Below the pieces are notes generated by a model that was given only the letters and a program-made list of their open reading frames with translations, had not been told where the DNA came from and did no database searches. Positions 16,744-25,322 of a DNA stretch of 64,000 nt are shown one piece after another. This stretch comes from Methylobacterium sp. DB0501. GTDB lineage: Bacteria; Pseudomonadota; Alphaproteobacteria; Rhizobiales; Beijerinckiaceae. Where the stretch lies: the NCBI RefSeq assembly GCF_011043735.1, contig NZ_JAAKGV010000022.1, positions 62,001 through 126,000 of the forward strand. The letters run 5' to 3'. Within the stretch, counting starts at the first letter, position 1. Every line of letters begins with the position of its first letter. The translations under genes and the position numbers were made by a program.

Positions 16744-17145
16744 ATGATCACCGACGACACCCCGACGCGCCCGCGCGACCCCACGGCGATGCCGATGTCT
16801 CCGCAAGGCTCTCCCGATCCGCGGGCCGAGGATCCTCGGGATCCTCTCGCCAGGGCCTGGGACGAGCGGATCGCCCGGCTGCTCGACCTGCTGCCGCAGC
16901 GGGTGGGCGGCGCCGTCGCCTGGCTGCGGGCGCCGTCGCGGCGCTGGGTCCGGATCCCGGCGGCGATCCTGCTGATCCTCGGCGGCTTCCTGGCGGTGCT
17001 GCCGGTCTTCGGGCTGTGGATGCTGCCGCTCGGCCTCGCCCTCCTCAGCGAGGATCTTCCGGGCATGAAGCCGTCGCTGGAGCGATCGGCCCGCTGGCTG
17101 GAGGAGAAGTGGCGGCGGGTGGCCGCGTGGTGGCGCGGCCGGTAA
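16744..17145 (+). CDS. Small membrane protein, unknown function
   Basis: 133 residues. A charged, Pro-rich N-terminal third is followed by one hydrophobic hairpin (about 79-110, RIPAAILLILGGFLAVLPVF then LWMLPLGLALLSEDLPGM) and a Trp/Arg-rich cytoplasmic tail (WLEEKWRRVAAWWRGR). The hairpin resembles PGPGW/Tryptophan-rich small membrane proteins of rhizobiales. ATG 16744 is taken as start, ATG 16789 is possible. Convergent with exoF. Confidence 0.7.
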   Translation: MITDDTPTRPRDPTAMPMSPQGSPDPRAEDPRDPLARAWDERIARLLDLLPQRVGGAVAWLRAPSRRWVRIPAAILLILGGFLAVLPVFGLWMLPLGLALLSEDLPGMKPSLERSARWLEEKWRRVAAWWRGR

Positions 17146-17203
17146 TCGACGACCGCTGGTATAACCCGTCGCCAAACGGACTCGCACCTTGCCGCCGCAC
17201 CGG

Positions 17204-17233
17204 GTCATCCCGGGCTCCGCGGCGCAGCCCCGG
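17204..17233. repeat. REP-like element, family D
   Basis: GTCATCCCGGGCTCCGCGGC followed by GCAGCCCCGG, lying between the convergent small membrane-protein and exoF genes. Shares its core with 57998-58033 and 12520-12555. Confidence 0.65.
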
Positions 17234-17301
17234 AACGGCATGGCGGGTATGATCCCGGTCCGGCGGTCACCCCTTCGCGGCTCCTCCTCGGGACCGATCC
17301 G

Positions 17302-18747
17302 TCAATTCAACGACGTCATCGCCCCCCCGGGCCGGGTCGCACTCGGCCAGGATACCGCCGGCAGGTCGCCGTTCGGCAATTCGACCGTCACCGCGTCGCC
17401 CGGCATCAGGGCGGTGTTCTCCTCGGCGCCGATCTCCTGCGTCGTCGGCCCGCTCTGGCGGGCGATGCGGTAGGTCGGCCTGGCGCGCCGCGCCTGGACG
17501 CGGTCGGAGAGGAAGCGCGGGGCGGAGACCTCGGCCTCGATGATCAGCCGCTCGGCCATCTCCATCCGGGGCTTCAGCTGCTCCAGCGCCCGCTGGGTGT
17601 CGCGCATCTCCCCCGTCACCTCGGTGGCGCGCTTGCTGCGCATGTCGAGGATCGTGATGTCGGCCCGGGAGATCGATTCCCGGGCGCGCAGCAGGTCGGT
17701 GGTGGTGCGCAGCTTCTCGCTCTCCATCTGGGCCATCGAGCGGCCGGCCGCGATGGTGCGCTGCTGCGTGGCGAGGCCGCGCTCGGCGAGCTGCTCGTTG
17801 CTGCGGATCTCGGTGGCGATCAGCTTGATCTGGGTGTCGATGGTGGCGAGCTGGCCGTTCAGCGCGTCGATCTGCTGGCGCAGGAATCGCTTGAGGTCCT
17901 CGATGGCGTCGACCTGTGCCGCCAGCGCCTTGCGGCGGGCCTCGAAGATCGAGGTCTCGCGCTCCATCAGCGCCTGGAGGCCGGGATCCGGGCGCCCGGC
18001 CAGATCCTTCGGGAACTCAACCTTCGGCTTGTCGTCGCGCTCGGCGGCGAGGCGCACGAGGCGGATCGCCAGCTGGTCGCGGTCCTTCTGCAACCCGGCG
18101 AGGTCGCCGCGCGCGGCGATCGCGTCGCGTTCCAGGCGCAGCAGGCCGCTGTCGGCGACGCGCGGCGGACCGCCCGCCAGAGCCACCGCCTTGCCCACCG
18201 TCAGCCCCGGCCGGAAGAAGTATTCTCCGGGCTTGTCGACGGCCCCCGTGATGTAGAACGGCCGGTACTGGGCGATCTCGACCGCGGTGTCGGGGGCGTC
18301 CGCCAATTCCATGCGGTCGCGCAGGCGCTTCGCCACCAGCCGGCCGACCTCCCGGGTCGGCAGGCCGGCCGCCGGGACGTCGCCGATGATCGGCAGCGAC
18401 AGCGTGCCGTCCGCCCCGATGGTGAACTCGTCGTTGAGCGCCGTCCAGGCGAAGATCTCGTCGCGGCTCGCCCGCCATTCGAACACCCGCAGCCGGATCC
18501 GGTCGAGCGGCCCGAGCACGTAGCCGGTGGGGACGGTCGCGGGAGAGGACGCGGGAGACGGTGCGGGGGACTTGCCCGCCGGGGCGGCGACCGGCGGGAC
18601 GGGGGACGACGCGCCGGCCGCCGCCGCGATCCCGGCGGGCAGGCACAGGGCACCGAGGACGAGCCCGTACCGGAGGGAGGCGAGGCGTGGGGCGGCCAGG
18701 ATGCGGGCACGAAGGATACGGGCAGGAAGACGGGAGCTTGCGCGCAT
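17302..18747 (-). CDS. exoF: Exopolysaccharide export/biosynthesis protein, ExoF-type (Wza-family)
   Basis: 481 residues. A signal peptide/hydrophobic start (about 24-45) and a Pro/Ala-rich linker lead into a polysaccharide-export domain (about 74-145, YVLGPLDRIRLRVFEWRASR ... DGTLSLPIIGDVPAAGLP), an SLBB-like segment (about 157-195, YITGAVDKPGEYFFRPG) and a long coiled coil (about 205-425), as in Sinorhizobium ExoF. It would form part of the periplasmic or outer-membrane exit path for exopolysaccharide. Divergent from the ExoY-type gene across a 317-bp gap. Confidence 0.87.
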   Translation of the reverse strand: MRASSRLPARILRARILAAPRLASLRYGLVLGALCLPAGIAAAAGASSPVPPVAAPAGKSPAPSPASSPATVPTGYVLGPLDRIRLRVFEWRASRDEIFAWTALNDEFTIGADGTLSLPIIGDVPAAGLPTREVGRLVAKRLRDRMELADAPDTAVEIAQYRPFYITGAVDKPGEYFFRPGLTVGKAVALAGGPPRVADSGLLRLERDAIAARGDLAGLQKDRDQLAIRLVRLAAERDDKPKVEFPKDLAGRPDPGLQALMERETSIFEARRKALAAQVDAIEDLKRFLRQQIDALNGQLATIDTQIKLIATEIRSNEQLAERGLATQQRTIAAGRSMAQMESEKLRTTTDLLRARESISRADITILDMRSKRATEVTGEMRDTQRALEQLKPRMEMAERLIIEAEVSAPRFLSDRVQARRARPTYRIARQSGPTTQEIGAEENTALMPGDAVTVELPNGDLPAVSWPSATRPGGAMTSLN

Positions 18748-19064
18748 GCGGGTCTGGCCTTCTCGTCCCGGCCGGCGCGGGGCCGGATGTCGCCGAGGGG
18801 GATGGGGTCACGGTGGAGCAGGGTCGACCCTCGACTCTCCGGCCACGCCGCGCAGCCTCCCAATAAGCGGTAGGCCGGCATCCGCCGCCCGTGCCTTGCT
18901 TCTCCGATCCGCCATCACGTTCGTCGTGCCGAGCGGCATTGTCGCTCCGCGAACGACGTAGTCCCAGTATAACCGGCGTATCCCCGGCTGATATTCTGGT
19001 GAAATTGACCGAACTGCCGTGCCCCTGCGTATCGTCTAACGCTCTTTAACGGTGGAGACGGCGA
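18748..19064. other. Divergent intergenic region between exoF and the ExoY-type gene
   Basis: 317 bp without a gene. It must hold promoters for both directions, and the part from about 18960 to 19050 is less GC-rich. I see no confident operator or -35/-10 pair. Confidence 0.5.
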
Positions 19065-19940
19065 ATGGCTCGTGGAGTGCGGCCGCAATCCCGCGTGAGC
19101 GGGGGCGATGAGCTTGCGGGCGGGGGGCTTGTGAACGGAGGTCTCGCGAGCGAGGCGCTCGCGGGAGGAGGCCTCGCAGGAGGAGGCCTTGGTGGGGGAG
19201 GCGTCGCGGCCGGGGCCTATCCGGGCGGCCTCGCGCTCCTGCTCGCGCCGGGTCTGGCTCCCGGGCGCACCTCTGGGCTCGTGCCGCTGGCGCCGGTGGC
19301 GGAGGCCCCCGTCCTCCCGGCCCGGCCGGCCATCGCGCCCCGGCGCGGGGCGGGGCCGGTGCTCAAGCGTGCGTTCGACATCGTGGGGTCCGCCCTCGGC
19401 CTGGTCCTGCTGCTGCCGCTGCTTCTCGCCATCGCGGTGTTGATCAAGTGGGATTCGCCCGGACCGGTGCTCTTCCGCCAGAGTCGCATCGGGCTCGGCA
19501 ACCGGCCTTTCCGGGTCTGGAAGTTCCGGACCATGAGCTGCTGCGAGAACGGGCCGGTGATCCGTCAGGCCCAGCCCGGCGACCCGCGGGTGACCCGAAT
19601 CGGCCGCTTCCTGCGCCGCACCAGCCTCGACGAGCTGCCCCAGCTGGTGAACGTGCTCCTCGGCTCGATGTCGCTCGTCGGGCCGCGGCCGCACGCGGTG
19701 GCGCACGACGCGCATTTCGCCGGCCTCGTCGACCGCTACGCCGAGCGCCACGCCATGCGCCCGGGAATCACCGGCTGGGCCCAGGTGCGCGGCTGCCGCG
19801 GCGAGACGCCGAACGCCGCCGCGATGCAGCGCCGGGTCGATCTCGACCTCGCCTATATCGAGCATTGGTCGGTGCTGCTCGATCTCATCATCCTGGCCAT
19901 GACGCTGCGCGAGGTTTTCCGCTCGCAGGCTGCCTACTGA
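19065..19940 (+). CDS. Sugar transferase, ExoY/WbaP-type (priming glycosyl-1-phosphate transferase)
   Basis: Transfers a sugar-1-phosphate to undecaprenyl phosphate at the inner membrane, starting exopolysaccharide repeat-unit synthesis. Catalytic-domain marks: KRAFDIVGSALGLVLLLPLL membrane/re-entrant segment (about 100-125), RQSRIGLGNRPFRVWKFRTM, RRTSLDELPQLVNVLLGSMS LVGPRP, MRPGITGWAQVRG. The first 95 residues are odd: glycine-rich repeats of the type LAGGGL (about 17-45) then a Pro/Ala-rich stretch, none of it needed for catalysis. ATG 19065 with GGAG upstream; a later start cannot be excluded. Confidence 0.92.
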   Translation: MARGVRPQSRVSGGDELAGGGLVNGGLASEALAGGGLAGGGLGGGGVAAGAYPGGLALLLAPGLAPGRTSGLVPLAPVAEAPVLPARPAIAPRRGAGPVLKRAFDIVGSALGLVLLLPLLLAIAVLIKWDSPGPVLFRQSRIGLGNRPFRVWKFRTMSCCENGPVIRQAQPGDPRVTRIGRFLRRTSLDELPQLVNVLLGSMSLVGPRPHAVAHDAHFAGLVDRYAERHAMRPGITGWAQVRGCRGETPNAAAMQRRVDLDLAYIEHWSVLLDLIILAMTLREVFRSQAAY

Positions 19941-20041
19941 ACCCCGGCACCGGGTCCCGCCCCCACTCCCGAACCCTGCCGTGACCCGGCCGCGCGGCGC
20001 GCGGCCGGGCGCCGAGCGACCGCGCCCGAGGAACCCTCTCC

Positions 20042-21250
20042 ATGCTCGTCGTCGACCTCCTGCTCTGCGCCCTGGCGCTCGCCGGCGCGGTGCCGGTCCT
20101 CGTCCTGGCGGCGCAGGTCCTGGCCTCGCTGCCGGCCCTGCGCCCGGTGCCGGCCGCGCCCCGCCGCCCCTCCCTCGCGGTGCTGGTCCCGGCCCATGAC
20201 GAGGCCGGGCTGATCGCCGGCACGGTGGCGGCCCTGCGCGACGGCCTTCAGCCCGGCGACCGCCTCCTGGTGGTGGCGGACAATTGCCGCGACGCCACCG
20301 CCGCCGCGGCGCGCGAAGCCGGCGCCGAGGTGGTGGAGCGCCACGATCCCGCGCACCGGGGCAAGGGCTACGCCCTCGATTTCGGCTATCGCCACCTCGC
20401 GGCCGGCGGGCTCCCGGAGACCCTGGTGGTGGTCGATGCGGATTGCGCCCTGGCGCCGGCCTGCCTCGACCGCATCGCGCGGCTGAGCGCCGCCCACGAC
20501 GCGCCGGTCCAGGCCGCCTACCGTCTGGCTCCGCCGCCGCTCGCCTCGTCGTCCCTGCGGATCGCCACCGTGGCGACGGTGATCAAGCAGATCGGCCGGC
20601 CCCTCGGCGGCCACCGCCTCGGCTGGCCCTGCGGCATCTCGGGCACCGGCTTCGCGGTGCCGACACGGCTCCTCGGGTTGCCGGACGGGCCCGCGCTCGC
20701 GAACGGACACCTGGCCGAAGACCTCAAGCTCGGCCTCGACCTCGCCCTCGCCGGCCATCCGCCCCGCTTCTGCCCGCAGGCGGAGGTGAGGAGCGTCCTG
20801 CCGGCCGGCGCCGCGGCGCGCCGGACGCAGCAGACCCGCTGGGAGCACGGCCATCTCTCGCTGATCCTGCCCTATGCCGGCGCACTCGTCCGCGCCGCCC
20901 TCCGGCGCGGCGATGCCCGGCTCGCCGCGATGGCCCTCGACCTCTGCGTGCTGCCCCTCGTCACCCTGGCGCTGGCCGAGGCCGGGCTCTTCGGGCTCGG
21001 CGCGGCCTGGTGGGGGCTCGGCGGCGGCGCGGCTCCGGTGCTGATCTCCGGCGCGAGCCTCGGGCTCCTGGTCCTCGTCGTCGCGGCAGCGGCCCGGCGC
21101 TGGGGCGCCGGCCTCCTCGGCTGGCGCGACCTCGCGGCCCTGCCCGGCCTCGTCGCCGGCAAGGCCGCCATCCTCCGGCGCTTCCTCGGCCGGCGGCAGA
21201 CGGAGTGGGTGCGAACCGAGCGGGCCGGGGAGGGGCCGCCGGTGGGATAG
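20042..21250 (+). CDS. Family 2 glycosyltransferase, membrane-bound
   Basis: 402 residues. N-terminal membrane segment (about 1-30), GT-A domain with AVLVPAHDEAGLIAGTVAAL, VVDADCALAP (DxD-type), NGHLAEDLKLG (the catalytic ED) and QQTRWEHG, the Q-x-x-RW acceptor motif of processive beta-glycosyltransferases. Two or three C-terminal membrane helices follow (about 295-370). Probably elongates the lipid-linked sugar made by the upstream transferase, which ends 101 bp before it. Confidence 0.9.
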   Translation: MLVVDLLLCALALAGAVPVLVLAAQVLASLPALRPVPAAPRRPSLAVLVPAHDEAGLIAGTVAALRDGLQPGDRLLVVADNCRDATAAAAREAGAEVVERHDPAHRGKGYALDFGYRHLAAGGLPETLVVVDADCALAPACLDRIARLSAAHDAPVQAAYRLAPPPLASSSLRIATVATVIKQIGRPLGGHRLGWPCGISGTGFAVPTRLLGLPDGPALANGHLAEDLKLGLDLALAGHPPRFCPQAEVRSVLPAGAAARRTQQTRWEHGHLSLILPYAGALVRAALRRGDARLAAMALDLCVLPLVTLALAEAGLFGLGAAWWGLGGGAAPVLISGASLGLLVLVVAAAARRWGAGLLGWRDLAALPGLVAGKAAILRRFLGRRQTEWVRTERAGEGPPVG

Positions 21251-21353
21251 GGCACAAACCCCGTCGGCCCGGACCATGCGAGGGGCGGCGTCGAGGCCCT
21301 GGGCGGACGCCAGGGCCCTGCCGCAAGGGCGGTGGGGCTGCTACGCTCGCCCG

Positions 21354-22319
21354 ATGAGCCCGCCGTCTCCCAACCCGACCCTCACCACCGATCGGGCCGT
21401 CCCCTCCGCCCTCGATCTGATCGGCAACACGCCGCTGATCGCCCTGGATCGCCTTCACCGTGGACCCGGCCGCATCCTGGCGAAGGCCGAGTTCATGCAG
21501 CCCGGCGGGAGCGTCAAGGACCGGGCCGCCCGTGCCGTCGTCCTCGCCGCGCGCGAGGACGCGCGCCTGGCGCCCGGGGCCCCCGTCGTGGAAATGACCA
21601 GTGGCAACATGGGGGCCGGTCTCGCCGTGGCCTGCGCCGCGCTGGGGCATCCCCTCGTGGTCACGATGTCGGCCGGCAACAGTCCCCAGCGGGCCCGGAT
21701 GCTCGAAGCACTCGGGGCCGAAGTCGTCCTGGTGCCGCAGATCGACGGGGCACCGGGGCAGGTCACCGGGGCCGACGTGAACGCGGCGGCGGACGCGGCG
21801 CGGCGCATCGCGGCGGAGCGGGGCGGCTACTACGTCGACCAGTTCCACGCGCCGGAGTGCCTGCGCGCCCACCGCGAGACGACCGGGCCGGAAATCTGGG
21901 AGCAATCCTCGGGCCGGGTCGATGCCTGGGTGGCTGCCGTGGGGACGGGCGCGACGTTTCTCGGCGTGGCGGCGGCATTGCGGGAACGCCATCCGGGCGT
22001 CGTCTGCGCCGCCGTCGAACCGGACGGCTGTCGGCCTTTGGCGGGGCTGCCGATCACGAGGCACCGCCACCTCATTCAGGGCACGAGCTACGGGAGCGTG
22101 CCTCCGCACTGGGATGGCGGTCTGATGGACCTGTCGATCCCCGTGACCGACGAGGAGGTGGAGCGCTGGCGTCGGGCCCTCGCAACGCAGGAGGGCTTGC
22201 ACGTCGGCTATTCGGCCGCCGCCAACGTGGCTGCAACCGTTGCGCTGCTGTCGTCCGGCCTCCTGCCCGCCGACGCGACGGCGGCGACCGTCCTCTGCGA
22301 TACGGGCTTGAAATATTGA
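21354..22319 (+). CDS. Cysteine-synthase-like PLP enzyme with altered active-site loops
   Basis: 321 residues of fold type II PLP family. IGNTPLIALDRL starts the core; K55 in GGSVKDRA is the Schiff-base lysine. The substrate loop, TSGNTG in O-acetylserine sulfhydrylases, reads T82-S-G-N-M-G87 here, and the phosphate loop is G197-T-G-A-T201 instead of GTGGT. Both changes sit where the amino-acid substrate or cofactor is held, so the reaction may not be cysteine synthesis. It lies 103 bp after GT2 within the exopolysaccharide region, where a cysteine synthase is unexpected. ATG 21354 was chosen because the conserved region begins shortly after. Confidence 0.82.
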   Translation: MSPPSPNPTLTTDRAVPSALDLIGNTPLIALDRLHRGPGRILAKAEFMQPGGSVKDRAARAVVLAAREDARLAPGAPVVEMTSGNMGAGLAVACAALGHPLVVTMSAGNSPQRARMLEALGAEVVLVPQIDGAPGQVTGADVNAAADAARRIAAERGGYYVDQFHAPECLRAHRETTGPEIWEQSSGRVDAWVAAVGTGATFLGVAAALRERHPGVVCAAVEPDGCRPLAGLPITRHRHLIQGTSYGSVPPHWDGGLMDLSIPVTDEEVERWRRALATQEGLHVGYSAAANVAATVALLSSGLLPADATAATVLCDTGLKY

Positions 22320-22461
22320 GGCCGGCGGTGCCCGGTTTCCATCCACGGCCATCCTCGGCACGGTCGATCTGATCGGGGGCAACCGTCACGCCTCCCGTCC
22401 CTCCGCCTCGACTCACCCCGCCCGATTCGGGGCGGCCGCCCCACGAAGGATCCCTGACCGG

Positions 22462-23547
22462 TCAGCGGGCCGGCCTCCGCCATTCGGCGGCCCCGGTACC
22501 GTCCTCGGTCGCTCCCCCGGCCGAGTCCCCGGCCGCGATCTGCGCCTGCTTCAGCACAGCCGCCATCGCGGGGGCGACCGCCCGGAAGGTGGTGCCCTCG
22601 GCGACCGTCCGGCGGGCGCCGGCGCCGAGGCGCGCCCGGAGCACGGGATCGTCCCACAGGGCCGCGATGGCATCGGCCAGCGCCTCGGGATCCTCCGGCG
22701 GCACCAGGAGTCCGTTCCGCCCCTCGGCCACGTAATCCTCGGTCCCGGCGGCCCGGGTGGCCACGACGGGCTTTGCCAGCATCATCGCCTCCAGCACCGT
22801 GACCTGGCCCGAGGTGAAGGCGGTGTTGCGCAGCGGCACGACGTTGACCCGGGCCCGGGCGCAGAGATCGTGGCACTGGGCGATGTCCAGCCCGTTCAGC
22901 ACCGTGACGTTGGGCGGCAGCGTCACCCCCTCGACGGCATGGGCTCCGGCGACGATCACGGTCGGCACCCCGAGCCGCGCCGCCGCCGCCGCCAGGGTGT
23001 GGTAGTCGCGGTTGGCCGAGCCCATCGCGAGCACGAAGGGCGCCGCCTCGTCCTCGTGCGCCTCCCGCGGCTCGTCGTGGATCGACAGGGGCACGAAGAT
23101 GAAGCGTTCCTCCGGCAGGCCGAGCCAGGCGGCGTAGAGCGCGATCTCGCGGCGCGAATGCACCACGAACACGTCGACCTGGCCCAGTACCGCCCGGGCG
23201 AGGTACGCCTTCAGGCCTCCCGGCGTCCGCCCGAGGTTGAAGCACCAGGCGACGAGCGGCACGTCCCTTCGCCGCAGGACGAGCTTGAAGAGGGCGGCGG
23301 TCGCGGCGAGCTGGGGGAAACCGGTCATGATCCCGGCCTCGCCCCGGGGCGCCGCCCGCACCAGCCGCCAGGCCCGCCAGGCGTGGCGCAGGTAGTCGAA
23401 CCATTCCGACGCCCCGGTCACGGGCCGCGAGCGGTCATGGTCGTAGGGCGCCGGCGCCGCCCTGAAGCGGTCGGGCCCCTCGACATAGCTCGTGATCCAA
23501 CCGCCGCCCTCGTCCCGCAGGAACGGAATCGCGAGGATCCACTGCAT
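22462..23547 (-). CDS. Family 4 (GT-B) glycosyltransferase
   Basis: 361-residue cytoplasmic GT-B enzyme. The N-terminal Rossmann half ends near FVVHSRREIALYAAWLG; the C-terminal half has the nucleotide-sugar site NVVPLRNTAFTSGQVTVLEAMMLAKPVVATRAAG TEDYV and NGLLVPPEDPEALADAI. Start ATG 23547 (MQWILAIPFLRDEGG) has GGGAG 8 nt upstream; an ATG 10 codons earlier is less likely. Convergent with the PLP enzyme; the 142-bp gap contains a short hairpin near 22418-22435. Confidence 0.9.
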   Translation of the reverse strand: MQWILAIPFLRDEGGGWITSYVEGPDRFRAAPAPYDHDRSRPVTGASEWFDYLRHAWRAWRLVRAAPRGEAGIMTGFPQLAATAALFKLVLRRRDVPLVAWCFNLGRTPGGLKAYLARAVLGQVDVFVVHSRREIALYAAWLGLPEERFIFVPLSIHDEPREAHEDEAAPFVLAMGSANRDYHTLAAAAARLGVPTVIVAGAHAVEGVTLPPNVTVLNGLDIAQCHDLCARARVNVVPLRNTAFTSGQVTVLEAMMLAKPVVATRAAGTEDYVAEGRNGLLVPPEDPEALADAIAALWDDPVLRARLGAGARRTVAEGTTFRAVAPAMAAVLKQAQIAAGDSAGGATEDGTGAAEWRRPAR

Positions 23548-23820
23548 CGAACCGGCTCCCGTCTGGTCGCGTCGCATCCCGGCTCGTCGCAGCCGTCGAC
23601 CGGGCGGCAGTGTACGGTCGTCCGAGCGGGCCTGGGCGGGACCATCCGGCGGCGGGCATGCCGGGCGCGGACCCGATAAAGGCGGCGGGGTACTCCCAAA
23701 GGTGAAGGTCCTGCCCGTCCTCCGGCGGAGACGGAGCGCCGGCAGGCGGCCTGAAGGCGGTTTTTCGCTCGAGGCCCCGGCCCGCTACCCTGACGGGGTC
23801 CTGCCGGGAGATCCGCGCCG

Positions 23821-24903
23821 ATGCTTCGCTCCGCTGCCGCCCTCGCCCTGGTCCTCGCCCTGCAAGGCGCCGCCTGGGCCCAGCAAGGCGCCGCGAAGGC
23901 GGACGCCGCGCCGGCCGCCGAGGCGCCCGGACCGTTCCGGGATCCCGCCGCCCAGCCCTTCGCCTCGACGAGCATCTGGAACACGCCGCTCGGGCGCGGG
24001 GCCGAGTTCCAGTCCGGCACCGACGCCGAGACGGCGCTCCTGCGCAACCAGAATGCCGGCGGCCCCGCCGGCGCCTTCGCGTGGATCGGCGGCCATGCCT
24101 TCGGGATCTACCGACAGGGACCGGACGATCCCGTGCGGCCCTGGACCTATCGCGGGCGCCCGCCGACCGTGCCGTGGCCTCATGGCGGGTCGCCCGGCGG
24201 CGGCCGCTTCTCGATGCGCACCCCGCCCGGGATCGCCTTCATGGGCGGCGGCGGCGACGGGCACGCGGTCCTCGTCGACGAGGAGGGCCGCTACGCCTAC
24301 GAGATGTGGCGCGCCGCCGCCGACCCGGGCGGCCAGACCTATTCGGCGCATTACATCATCCGCACCGACCTGCGCGGCAGCGGCATTGCCGCCCGGACCG
24401 GGACCTCGGAGGGCGTGCGGGCCTTCGGCGGCTCGCTCATCGGGGGTCTGGTGCGCCGGGCCGAGCTCGACCGGGGCGAGATCCGCCACGCCATCGCGAT
24501 GGCGGCGAGCACCAGCCAGGCCAGCCCGAACCGCATCGTCTGGCCGGCCTCGACCACCGACAATGACGGCCGCAACGGGCATACCGGCGTGATCCCGATG
24601 GGCGCCCTGTTCGCGATCCCGCCGCAGGTCGATCTCGACCGGCTCGGCCTCAAGACGCGGGAGGGCCGGGCGCTGGCCCGGGCGTTCCAGGAATTCGGCG
24701 GCTACATCACCGACACCGCCTCCCGCACGCTGGCGATCGCCTATCTCGAGGAGGGCTGCACCGAGACGCAGATCGACCACCTGCAATCGGACAAGGACCG
24801 GATCCTGGCGGTGCTGGCGATGGTGACGAACAACTCCGCCGCCCATCCCGGCGGCCCCGGCCCCCGCGTCGCCGCCCCGCCGCCGCCGCTGAAGGGGGAG
24901 TGA
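23821..24903 (+). CDS. Secreted protein of unknown function with SIWNTP motif
   Basis: 360 residues. Signal peptide 1-20 (ALQGAAWA-QQG), Ala/Pro-rich linker to about 45, then a globular domain opening FASTSIWNTPLGRGAEF, with GGGGDGHAVLVDEEGRYAYEMW (an aromatic-acid strand pair), RGSGIAARTGTSEGVRAFGG, and a Cys-containing C-terminal part. I do not recognise a catalytic family. Proteins with the SIWNTP start are often secreted and near polysaccharide genes, so a role on an extracellular glycan is a guess only. Not obviously in an operon. Confidence 0.8.
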   Translation: MLRSAAALALVLALQGAAWAQQGAAKADAAPAAEAPGPFRDPAAQPFASTSIWNTPLGRGAEFQSGTDAETALLRNQNAGGPAGAFAWIGGHAFGIYRQGPDDPVRPWTYRGRPPTVPWPHGGSPGGGRFSMRTPPGIAFMGGGGDGHAVLVDEEGRYAYEMWRAAADPGGQTYSAHYIIRTDLRGSGIAARTGTSEGVRAFGGSLIGGLVRRAELDRGEIRHAIAMAASTSQASPNRIVWPASTTDNDGRNGHTGVIPMGALFAIPPQVDLDRLGLKTREGRALARAFQEFGGYITDTASRTLAIAYLEEGCTETQIDHLQSDKDRILAVLAMVTNNSAAHPGGPGPRVAAPPPPLKGE

Positions 24904-25322
24904 TGCGAATTCCGGGCGGATTCCTCGCCGGATTCGCATCAGCCGCCCGCGAAGCGCCGGAGCAAAGCCGATTTCCGCGTCGCGCGGCGACCGGTCGGAA
25001 TCCGTACGCGCTTTTCGCGCCGTCTCCCACACTCTGGCCAGCCCGGGGCCGCGCAGCGGCACCGGGACACGACGGAGCGGGATCCAGACATGCGGAAAGT
25101 TCAGCATAAAGCGGACAGCGTTCCGCCTTATCCTGGACCAGCAGCAGTTTTGGGTTGCTCTCCGCGCGCAGCCAGGTCCGGGCGCCGCTGGGCGGCTCCG
25201 GTGATACAGTCTCGCTCGTGAGATGAAAGCTCGGTCAGGAAGGAACGGCGAGCCACCCGATCGGAACCGGAACGCAGGTTCGGGCGATCCCGGCGCGGGA
25301 GGCTTCCCCCGCGCCCCCTTCG
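24904..25322. other. Non-coding interval between convergent genes
   Basis: 419 bp with no ORF of coding character on either strand. No strong terminator hairpin with a T-run is evident. Confidence 0.5.
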
